Assembly (NCBI GenBank): GCA_016704345.1 | Contig: JADJAH010000001.1 | Coordinates: 560,078-624,077, forward strand | Length of the DNA: 64,000 nucleotides | Origin: Ignavibacteria bacterium | GTDB lineage: Bacteria > Bacteroidota > Ignavibacteria > Tepidaquicellales > Tepidaquicellaceae | Direction: 5' to 3' | Shown here: positions 9,695 through 17,150 of the stretch, in pieces | How positions within the stretch are numbered: position 1 is the first letter of the stretch | Layout of the letters: each line of letters opens with the position of its first letter | Program-made: the position numbers and the translations under genes | Notes under the pieces: generated by a model | What the model was told of the DNA's origin: nothing | Databases searched by the model: none | What the model saw: the letters and a program-made list of their open reading frames with translations, nothing else

Positions 9695-11023
9695 TCAATA
9701 CACAAAATCCTCCACCTTCTCCAATCTTCCTTTTTGAAATTTCATGATCTGCAGGTTGTGATTTGTTCTGTTGACAATAGTGAACTTGTTATAAGGCGCT
9801 TCGTAATTTTTCAATGATTCCAATGATTCATTCAGATCGATTCTGCTTGTATTGCCTTTTGATATTTCACTCAGCATGAGACGCATCGCACCTAATCCGA
9901 AGAAATAATTCCTTGTATCCTGCTCGCTCATATTCTTTACGTCTGACTTCTGCTCTTCAGTAATATAGAAATCTGCTTCAATATATACTGTCGGTAAAAC
10001 GTCTTTGCTGCCAATCAATGACTCATCGTTGTTCCAATCACTCGTGCCCAGAACAGGCAGGCCGATACGCTGCTTAAACAAAGCAAGAGCTACTTTAGAA
10101 ATCTCATCATGTCCTGCAATTGGGATGTAGATAGCATCTGCAAAACCAAATATGACGTTGAATGATCTGTCACTGTAACTTGATACAGTCACGCCATTCG
10201 ATAGCATTGCCTCAGCTCTGACTCCACCCGGAAGCCGGTAAATGCTTACGAGATATTTTTTAATTATAAGGGAATCGGACATCTCTTTAGTTATCCCGAT
10301 CTTTCTGATCTTCTCTAGATCCGTGGCTGTAATGTTTCCAAAGTCAATGAACCTGTCATTCTCCTCAAGAAATTTTCTTATCTCGCCGGTTTCGTTGCTC
10401 AGGTCATACTGATCTTTTTGATAATACTTTGTCAGTAAAACTGAATCTGACCGGCTTCTTATTTCTTCTGCAAATCCATCAGCGTAAAGTTTTCCATAAG
10501 TATCTTCCGACAAAACAATAAATCTTTTCATGCTGAGTTTATCAACTGCATACTTAGCCATCAGCCTTCCTCTTATGTCATAAGTGGGATTGAGCTGAAA
10601 CACAAATGGATTCTTCTCCGCTATAAAATTCACCGTGGCTGTTGGAGAAATTACAGGCATTTTGTGGAAATCAGCGGCACCGGCCGAATTGACAAGCTCC
10701 GCACTAAAGACCGGACCAATTACTGATACTACCGAGGGATCACTTCCAAATTTATTCAATGCATCAATTGTCTTTTCCGGATCTTTGCCTGTGTCTTCGA
10801 TGATTATTTGTACTTTCAGACTTTCGTTACCCTGCTCATATTCAGTAAGCGCGTCCTTAATCCCTTTCAACATTTGCTCACCGGTCGCTTTGTCCGGCGA
10901 ACCAGGCGAGTCTTTCATCAATGGCAATGCAACGCCAATCTTTATCTGGGAGAAAGACTGTGCCGCGATAAGCATTGATATGAAGATCAGTAATATTATG
11001 TTCTGTAGTTTCACTATTCCCAT
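9695..11023 (-). CDS. Periplasmic ligand-binding protein, branched-chain amino acid (LivJ) type
   Basis: This 442-residue protein has a signal peptide (LIFISMLIAAQSFSQ, cleaved near residue 26) and an immediate IKIGVALPLM strand, which is typical of family 1/6 periplasmic binding proteins. Further landmarks are SVIGPVFSAEL, MPVISPTATV and the repeated alternating alpha/beta folding of two lobes. Such proteins normally feed an ABC permease, but no permease or ATPase gene is next to it. It may therefore act as a sensor or pair with genes elsewhere. Its start overlaps the end of guaA by 10 bases, so it is probably transcribed with the kinase-guaA pair. The ligand cannot be told from the sequence. 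Confidence 0.75.
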   Translation of the reverse strand: MGIVKLQNIILLIFISMLIAAQSFSQIKIGVALPLMKDSPGSPDKATGEQMLKGIKDALTEYEQGNESLKVQIIIEDTGKDPEKTIDALNKFGSDPSVVSVIGPVFSAELVNSAGAADFHKMPVISPTATVNFIAEKNPFVFQLNPTYDIRGRLMAKYAVDKLSMKRFIVLSEDTYGKLYADGFAEEIRSRSDSVLLTKYYQKDQYDLSNETGEIRKFLEENDRFIDFGNITATDLEKIRKIGITKEMSDSLIIKKYLVSIYRLPGGVRAEAMLSNGVTVSSYSDRSFNVIFGFADAIYIPIAGHDEISKVALALFKQRIGLPVLGTSDWNNDESLIGSKDVLPTVYIEADFYITEEQKSDVKNMSEQDTRNYFFGLGAMRLMLSEISKGNTSRIDLNESLESLKNYEAPYNKFTIVNRTNHNLQIMKFQKGRLEKVEDFVY

Positions 11024-12583
11024 TCAATTGTTGCGGGCGGCTTAGAGCTTATATCGTAAACCACCCTGTTAACTCCTTTGACTCTGTTTATTATCATGTT
11101 TGAAGTTTCCGCAAGAAAGTCTTTTTCAAAACCATAGAAATCTGCCGTCATTCCGTCAACCGAGGTGACTGCCCTCAGAGCAATCACATTCTCATAACTC
11201 CTCTCATCTCCCATCACACCCACAGTCTGTACAGGTAAGAGTACCGCAAAAGCCTGCCATATCTTTCCATAAAGCCCGTGCTTCTTCAACTGTCCGATAT
11301 AAATTTCGTCAACATCCCTGAGCAGGTCAAGTTTCTCTTTGTCAATGTCACTCATCACTCTTATTGCGAGTCCGGGACCCGGGAACGGATGCCTGAATAT
11401 AAGCTCTTTCGGAATTCCCAGCTTGAGCCCTATCTCTCTGACTTCATCTTTGAACAATTCTCTGAACGGTTCGATGAGCTTGAATTTCATTCTTTCAGGA
11501 AGTCCGCCGACATTGTGATGAGTCTTGATAGTGGCAGACGGTCCCTTGAACGAAACAGATTCTATCACGTCCGGATATAGCGTTCCCTGAACAAGATACT
11601 TTGCCCCTTTAATCCGCTTTGCTTCTTTTTCAAATACATCAATGAATGTCTTGCCGATTATCTTTCTCTTCATCTCCGGATCAGTGATACCTTTCAAGCG
11701 CTTAAGAAACAGTTCCGAAGCATCTACAAAATCCAGATTGATCTTGTAACTCTTTCTGAAAAGCTCAACAACTTTTTTACTTTCGTCTTTCCGCATCAAT
11801 CCGTTATCGATATGAATACAGACAAGATTCTTTCCGATTGCTTTGTGCGCAAGCACTGCGGCTACCGATGAATCAACTCCTCCGCTTAAAGCACATATCA
11901 CTTTCCCGCCTCCCGCAGTATTTCTGATCTCTTCAACTTTGCGATCAATAAATGATGACGGCATGAATAAATTCTTTACTCCGCAAATTCCAAATACAAA
12001 ATTTGACAGGATTGTTCTGCCGTGCTGAGTGTGTTCAACTTCGGGATGAAATTGCAGTCCATAAACAAACCCGGAGACTTGTTCGAAAACTGCTTACAAC
12101 ATCAGACGAGCTTTTTGATGTAACACTAAATTCTTCCGGGAGCCGGTCAATTGAATCTCCATGGCTCATCCATACAATCAGTGAGGAAGGAATACCTTTG
12201 AACAGCTTACCCCTCTTCGAAATTGTGATTGAAGTATTGCCGTATTGTCTTTGTTTTGATCTGTGAAGTTTTCCGCCATACATACTGCTAAGAAGCTGAA
12301 GGCCGTAACAAATTCCAAGCACAGGAAACTTTGCCGCGATAATTCTGTCAAGCACACTCTTGTCTATTTCAGGAGAATCCTTACTGAGCACGCTCGAAGG
12401 ACCGCCCGAAAGTATTAGTCCGCGGAATTCGTAATTTTCAGATCTTTCCAGTAAGAATTTTTCGATGTCTACGTTAAATGGTTGTATCTCACAATAGACT
12501 TTGAGTTCCCTCAATCGTCTTGCTATTAGTTGAGTGTACTGAGAACCGAAATCCAGTATCAATATGAAATCAAGTTTCTTCAT
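11014..12583 (-). CDS. guaA: GMP synthase (glutamine-hydrolysing), frame broken near 12090
   Basis: It makes GMP from XMP, ATP and glutamine. The N-terminal glutamine amidotransferase domain begins DFILILDFGSQYTQLIARR and has the catalytic Cys92 in PVLGICYGLQLL. The His-Glu pair (HPEVEH) is present but in the other frame. One surplus base near 12086-12096 (gttcgaaaac) separates the parts; after correction the protein reads through VYGLQFHPEVEH to the C-terminal ATP pyrophosphatase domain with the SGGVDSS P-loop, and ends PPATIEWE. The total of about 522 residues is normal. The gene abuts the upstream kinase (stop and start adjacent at 12583/12584). Because the enzyme is usually essential, the break is more likely a sequence error than a loss. 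Confidence 0.92.
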
Positions 12584-13516
12584 TCAGATTATCTCCGCAG
12601 GTTTAAATTTTCCGGCCGCGATTAGGACAGCTCCGAAAGACGGACTGTGGCGGCGTTTGACTACTTTCACTTTTCCAATTTTATAAATACTTCTTTTCAG
12701 TTTTCGGGAGAGAATGTTTTCATTTTGTATGATGCTTCCTGTAAACGCTATTTCAATCAGAGTCTTCCTACCTGATATCTTCATGTAGGTGTTAATGTGC
12801 CACATCAATCCTTCGACAGCTTCATCAACAATTCGCCTGCTCAAAGTACAACCTTCCTGAGCGGAAATCAAAACGATTGGGGCAATTGACTGAATTGCGA
12901 ATTTACCGCCGAAGATCATTGAGTTTATGTTTGAACTGTCTATTCCGAATTCATTGCGGAGATTCACTGACAAACGGCTTAACTTGCCGGCTAATTTCTT
13001 CTCGTCAAATTCGCGGGCTACGATGTTCAACGCTCTCTTCCCTATCCAATATCCGCTTCCCTCATCACCGAATATTCTTCCCCAGCCTCCCACTCTGATA
13101 ACTCTGTTTTCCGAATGTCCATAGAGTACGGAGCCCGTACCGCTGATAAGAATTATTCCATCATTGCCGTCAAAAGATCCTGCCAGAGCGGTCATAGCAT
13201 CTGTTGTTGCAGTGACAGAAGCTCCGGTCAATTTCGAAAGAATCTTCTGTATTTCCTGCCTGTCCTTATCTTCTCTTGCCCCTGCTGCACCTACGCAAAT
13301 TCCCATACATGATGACATCTCCAGTCCGATCTTCTTTGCTGAATCGCTGATGAATCCGGCAATGGCATTAGAATACTCTTTGGCGCCGGTAAGCGAATAG
13401 TGAATGCCTTTATATGAGCGGGTTGAAATGATCCCGAACTCTTCGGATGCAAGCAACACTTCACACTTCGTTCCGCCGGAATCTATACCGGCGTAAAACT
13501 TTCTATTTGGTTTCAT
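12584..13516 (-). CDS. BadF/BadG-type ATPase, N-acetylglucosamine kinase-like
   Basis: This is a 310-residue kinase of the ASKHA (actin/hexokinase) fold. It has the phosphate-1 loop GIDSGGT at residues 10-16, the phosphate-2 and adenosine region ILISGTGSVLYG at about 122-133, and the strongly conserved GGWGRIFGDEGSGYWIG at 143-159. This is the signature of bacterial and eukaryotic N-acetylglucosamine kinases in the BadF/BadG/BcrA/BcrD family. It would phosphorylate an amino sugar, probably recycled from cell walls, in the cytoplasm. It lies immediately upstream of guaA on the same strand. The exact substrate (GlcNAc, MurNAc or glucosamine) is inference. Confidence 0.8.
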   Translation of the reverse strand: MKPNRKFYAGIDSGGTKCEVLLASEEFGIISTRSYKGIHYSLTGAKEYSNAIAGFISDSAKKIGLEMSSCMGICVGAAGAREDKDRQEIQKILSKLTGASVTATTDAMTALAGSFDGNDGIILISGTGSVLYGHSENRVIRVGGWGRIFGDEGSGYWIGKRALNIVAREFDEKKLAGKLSRLSVNLRNEFGIDSSNINSMIFGGKFAIQSIAPIVLISAQEGCTLSRRIVDEAVEGLMWHINTYMKISGRKTLIEIAFTGSIIQNENILSRKLKRSIYKIGKVKVVKRRHSPSFGAVLIAAGKFKPAEII

Positions 13517-13655
13517 CGGGAAGTCAAATTATCAATATTAGCCGAGAATAAAAATTGCAATAATGTTAAGTCAAAATCCGAAGTAAGGATAATTGCTTTA
13601 AGATAAAATCTTCAGAGCCAAACAATTATATTGCCATTTAAAAAACTCATACAAA

Positions 13656-14342
13656 TTGAAAAGGGAAATTTTAGACAAGGGATTCATTCAGGTAATAGAC
13701 AAGCTCGGTAATGATCTTACAGTAGTAAACTCAGCGAGAGTATCATTTGGAAAACGAAAGGAAAAGTTTGATGAAAGCGACAGAAAGCTCGTCAAGTATC
13801 TTGCAAAACATAAGCACTGGTCGCCGTTCAGACATTTGATGGTACAGTTTCATGTGAAGGCGCCCGAATTTGTAATGAGACAATGGTATAAACATGTAGT
13901 AGGGATTGAGACAACTTCAACTTCTTCGGCAAAGGATCACGCATGGAATGAGATAAGCGGGAGATATGTGCCGGTAACGGACTTCTATTCTCCTCACAAT
14001 TGGAGGCGGCAGTCTGATGATAATAAGCAGGCTTCGGAAGGAAGCATTGATAATCAGGAAGCGGCAAATAATTTATTCAGTGAAGTAATGCAGCATGTGT
14101 TGAATTCATACGAAAAATTGCTTGAGCTTGGCGTGGCAAAGGAACAGGCAAGAATGATACTTCCTCTAAATCAATATACAGAAGTTTACTGGACTGCTTC
14201 GTTTCAGGCGATCATGAATTTTATTGATCTTCGCGATGAAGCCACTGCGCAATGGGAGATACGCGAGTATGCTAAGGCTATGAAAGAAATGATGCTTGAG
14301 ATCTATCCTGAAACAACAAAAATTTGGTTTGAAGTCAACTGA
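13656..14342 (+). CDS. thyX: Flavin-dependent thymidylate synthase with extended ThyX motif
   Basis: It makes dTMP from dUMP using FAD and methylene-tetrahydrofolate. The protein has 228 residues and starts at TTG 13656; no ATG is available upstream. Family landmarks are ARVSFGK (27-33), HWSPFRHLMVQFHVKAP, RQWYKH at 75-80, NEISGRY at 98-104, and RMILPLNQYTEVYWTASFQA. In most ThyX proteins the two motif halves form a compact RHR-x7-S motif. Here about 13 residues (IETTSTSSAKDHA) separate them and the usual Arg is Lys79. It is the only thymidylate synthase in the window and stands alone between oppositely oriented genes. Confidence 0.9.
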   Translation: MKREILDKGFIQVIDKLGNDLTVVNSARVSFGKRKEKFDESDRKLVKYLAKHKHWSPFRHLMVQFHVKAPEFVMRQWYKHVVGIETTSTSSAKDHAWNEISGRYVPVTDFYSPHNWRRQSDDNKQASEGSIDNQEAANNLFSEVMQHVLNSYEKLLELGVAKEQARMILPLNQYTEVYWTASFQAIMNFIDLRDEATAQWEIREYAKAMKEMMLEIYPETTKIWFEVN

Positions 14343-14370
14343 ATTCTGAGGACTCCTTAACCGTTTTTTT

Positions 14371-15270
14371 TCAGTTGCGCGTCAGAATGCTTTTCAATAC
14401 TTGTCCCGCCATATTTGGATTCTCTTTGAATCTTCTTATTGAATATTCATACCATCTTTCACCAAACGGGACATAAACCCTCACACGATTTCCTTCCTTA
14501 ACAAGATTGTCTCTTATGCCTTCTCTTACACCAAGCAACATTTGAAATTCATAATCTTCCCGTTTCAAACCAAACTCACGGATTAGTTTTTTTGATTCAC
14601 TAATTATCCACTCGTCATGCGTGGCAATGCCGCAATAAGCTTTTCTCTCAATGGCAGTCCTTAGTATTTTCACAAAATTCTTGCGTATGTCATCAGCATC
14701 TTTGAACGCAATCTCTTCAGGTTCAATATATATTCCTTTGCAAATTCTGAAGTTCGCTTTCTGCTGGGTTAGTCTTATAATGTCGTCATTACTTCTCTTC
14801 AGGTACGATTGAATCACTATTCCAACATTGTCAAACTTCTTTCTGCACTCCTCAAAGATTCTAATTGTTGATTCAGTAACTGAAGAATCTTCCATATCGA
14901 TCCTGACGAAGCGATTTACACTTTTTGCTTTAGCAAGAATTTCTTCCGTCAATTCCAAACAAAAATCAAAATCAATATTGAGCCCCAGCATTGTAAGTTT
15001 GATAGACATGTTGCAGTCAAGTTTGTGACTGTCTATTGCTTCAAGTGCTATTATGTTTTCGTCTTTACATTTCTGAGCTTCGCTCCTTTCGGAGATTGAC
15101 TCGCCAAGCACATCTAACGTAGCCATTAAATTTTTCGAATTCAGATTCTTGACTGAACTCACGGCATCCAGTAGATTGTCACCGGCAATGTATCTGCCGG
15201 CAAACATTTTTACGACCGACTTCGGCATTGCCTGAATAACAGGGATCATCAGCTTGTTTAGTATTTTCAT
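14371..15270 (-). CDS. Proline dehydrogenase
   Basis: This 299-residue, single-domain FAD enzyme oxidises proline to pyrroline-5-carboxylate, the first step of proline breakdown. Diagnostic segments are SIKLTMLG, RFVRIDMEDS, CKGIYIEPEEIAFK, GIATHDEW, EFQMLLGVREG and the C-terminal substrate-binding VYVPFGERWYEYSIRRFKEN. The length matches the monofunctional (PRODH/PutB) class rather than the long bifunctional PutA. No pyrroline-5-carboxylate dehydrogenase is adjacent; the half-length aldehyde dehydrogenase at 23267 is not a plausible replacement. The gene is convergent with thyX. Confidence 0.9.
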   Translation of the reverse strand: MKILNKLMIPVIQAMPKSVVKMFAGRYIAGDNLLDAVSSVKNLNSKNLMATLDVLGESISERSEAQKCKDENIIALEAIDSHKLDCNMSIKLTMLGLNIDFDFCLELTEEILAKAKSVNRFVRIDMEDSSVTESTIRIFEECRKKFDNVGIVIQSYLKRSNDDIIRLTQQKANFRICKGIYIEPEEIAFKDADDIRKNFVKILRTAIERKAYCGIATHDEWIISESKKLIREFGLKREDYEFQMLLGVREGIRDNLVKEGNRVRVYVPFGERWYEYSIRRFKENPNMAGQVLKSILTRN

Positions 15271-15378
15271 AAGATTCTCAGGTTTAAGAATGTCCGGCGT
15301 GAATCAGCTCAGACAGTATTTTGTGTACTTGTAAAATAACTATCCAAAGCAAATTAATATATGTTCTTTGAGTGCCAT

Positions 15379-15415
15379 AAAAAGAAAACCGGCAATGTCA
15401 GTTGTGACATGCCGG
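15379..15415 (-). terminator. Probable Rho-independent terminator
   Basis: Read leftward, an 11-base stem with one bulged base (arms 15405-15415 and 15389-15400, loop of four) is followed by a T-rich tract (15379-15388). It lies about 230 bases downstream of the leftward gene at 15644-16075 and about 110 bases upstream of the proline dehydrogenase start, so it separates the two transcription units. Confidence 0.6.
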
Positions 15416-15487
15416 CCAGGAGGAATAAGAATATTTCAACGATTATGAGAAATCAATGGTCAATGTGATTCTCAGCTCTTTAACAAT

Positions 15488-15590
15488 AATTTTAACATCC
15501 TTGAATCCCTTCTCTTTCCCAAAGAAGGAGAATTCACAAGAAAGACCCAACCCTCATTAAATCTCACTTGCTATCAAGGATGTTAAAATT
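15488..15590. repeat. Perfect 17-base inverted repeat around 69 bases
   Basis: The arm aattttaacatccttga at 15488-15504 is repeated exactly in reverse complement at 15574-15590. The 69-base centre has no reading frame of note. The element lies between the leftward gene at 15644 and its terminator at 15379-15415, so it would be transcribed in that gene's 3' region. Possible meanings are a folded RNA, a paired operator, or the ends of a tiny mobile-element remnant. None of these can be proven here. Confidence 0.6.
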
Positions 15591-15643
15591 ACTGATATTG
15601 GAATGAACAAATAATCTTTGACTCAGAATTTTCCCGACTACAA

Positions 15644-16075
15644 TTACTTCTTATCCTTCTGCTCAATTGCTCCGGTATTTCGAACAACCTTAATCAAGAC
15701 GGAATAATCCTCTTTTGTCTGAACCATAACATCAGCGGGACTGAATCCTGCAGGTTCAAAATCCTTTATTGCTCCGTCAACGTCATTGGGATATGCCATG
15801 ATCTTAATATCGTCTGTCTGATTCAAACAATTTCTGGAAATCATAAAAGTACCGTCTGAACTGATGGTTACTTTCTCAAGAACAATTGTACCGATCAAGG
15901 GAGTATTTGTAGAAACAACTTCTATTGTTCCTCCTCTTACCGGAGTAAGGTCATCTGCATATACTGCCTTGCCTTTTATTTTGTCGGGACTATTGCCGGC
16001 AAAAGAATTTTCCGTAAAGGCCGTTAGCAGCAAGATCAAACCTGCAAGCCTCAGAAAAAAATTTAAGCTTTTCAT
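15644..16075 (-). CDS. Secreted protein with carboxypeptidase-regulatory-like beta domain
   Basis: This 143-residue protein has a signal peptide (FFLRLAGLILLLTAF, cleaved after SFAG at about residue 27). The mature part is a single beta-sandwich-like domain: KIKGKAVYADDLTPVRGGTIEVV, then VTISSDGTFMISR. This is the pattern of carboxypeptidase regulatory-like or transthyretin-like domains common in exported FCB proteins. A short basic tail follows (AIEQKDKK). There is no T9SS tail. It lies downstream of the TrmB-type regulator on the same strand with a 65-base gap. The function is unknown; adhesion or a structural role is a guess. Confidence 0.6.
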   Translation of the reverse strand: MKSLNFFLRLAGLILLLTAFTENSFAGNSPDKIKGKAVYADDLTPVRGGTIEVVSTNTPLIGTIVLEKVTISSDGTFMISRNCLNQTDDIKIMAYPNDVDGAIKDFEPAGFSPADVMVQTKEDYSVLIKVVRNTGAIEQKDKK

Positions 16076-16140
16076 ATTTCCTCCTGTGTCTTTTCTAAAG
16101 AGTTTTTTAAATTAGTCATTTGATTGGTGGTATTGAATCT

Positions 16141-16992
16141 TCAGTTTAGTTTTTCAAGCTCTTTCAGAGTAACTGATTGCTCCCAATAAAAGTTGAAAAG
16201 ATCCTTCATCCGGGACGCAAAGTTAGCGTTTCTCACAATTATGTCTGCATTGTTATGTCTCGGAACATTCTTATCCGGGATGTTAATGAATACGGTAGAA
16301 TTGTCAAAGATCGTCATGTTCGGAATTTCCTTTTTATATATCCTTATCTGTTCACCGTTCTTTTCAAATGCTCTGCAAATTCTGATAAGGTCTTTTACAG
16401 TTGCATTCTTCCTCGAATTTTCCTGTATAACCTTGAAGTTTAGACTCATTTCATAAACTGATTTCATTACTCCGCCATTCTTTACAAAACTCTTAGCCGT
16501 CATATCAATTTCCTCCGAAACATATCCTTCCAGTCTGATCATGAAAAGAATTTCTTGCTTTGCCGAATTTAACAGCTCAACGAATTTTGCCTGTCTGTGC
16601 TTGTTGAAGCCTCTGATAAGTTCAATGTTTACATTTCCTTCTTCAACCGACTTCTCAGAATTATGAAGCGTTTCAAACTCCTTAAAAGTTTCTTTCAGGC
16701 ATTCAACTTTTTCGCTGTTCTGCTTATTGATCTCCCTTTCAATCTTATCACCTATTATTCGTGGATCAATGATACTGTACTGAAGTATCGTATTAGTTTC
16801 AATCTCGTTGCAGAATCCGCGTTCAACAAAGCTCTTCAAAATGTCATAAACTGCAGTTCTTCCAATTCCTGCTTTTTTTGCTACGTCAGAAGCACTCAAG
16901 GCTGAGCCTTTTAACAATGCCAGAAATACTTTTGATTCGTATTCTCTGAACCCGATCTGCTGAAGTTTGCCAACTAATTCTCGTGACTGCAA
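16141..16992 (-). CDS. TrmB-family transcriptional regulator
   Basis: This 283-residue protein has an N-terminal winged helix at about residues 8-75 (LQQIGFREYESKVFLALLKG, then ASDVAKKAGIGRTAVYDILKSF), which is the TrmB signature. A coiled segment and a C-terminal effector domain (KQEILFMIRLEGYV, later MTIFDNSTVFINI) of the PLD-like TrmB regulatory type follow. These proteins bind DNA as dimers and often respond to sugars or related ligands. The only usable start in frame is TTG 16992, because a stop lies seven codons upstream. An inverted repeat overlaps this start, which suggests self-regulation. The target genes are not evident; leuS upstream is a housekeeping gene. Confidence 0.75.
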   Translation of the reverse strand: MQSRELVGKLQQIGFREYESKVFLALLKGSALSASDVAKKAGIGRTAVYDILKSFVERGFCNEIETNTILQYSIIDPRIIGDKIEREINKQNSEKVECLKETFKEFETLHNSEKSVEEGNVNIELIRGFNKHRQAKFVELLNSAKQEILFMIRLEGYVSEEIDMTAKSFVKNGGVMKSVYEMSLNFKVIQENSRKNATVKDLIRICRAFEKNGEQIRIYKKEIPNMTIFDNSTVFINIPDKNVPRHNNADIIVRNANFASRMKDLFNFYWEQSVTLKELEKLN

Positions 16993-17027
16993 TATTGTTG
17001 TGCTTTTGACTTAATGCAATATTGCAG
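16987..17027. promoter_or_regulatory. Possible operator of the TrmB-type regulator
   Basis: The arm ctgcaatattg at 16987-16997 is matched in reverse complement by caatattgcag at 17017-17027, an 11-base perfect inverted repeat with 19 bases between. It covers the start codon and leader of the regulator gene. Such symmetry next to a DNA-binding protein gene is often its own binding site. This is inference from position and symmetry. Confidence 0.4.
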
Positions 17028-17150
17028 TAAATTTTAGTTTATGTCAATAGATTTTTTTCGGTATCTCCAAAAATGTTTTTGCCTCTGTTTACATTGACAT
17101 TCCATCATTATCATTGTGACAAAATTATGAGAATAAATTCCCTGTTAGGT

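Noticed and set aside
9695..11023. Complete ABC uptake operon
   Set aside because: Only the binding protein is present; no permease or ATPase genes are adjacent.
12003..12266. 87-residue frame antisense to guaA
   Set aside because: It lies over the guaA frame break and has no independent support.
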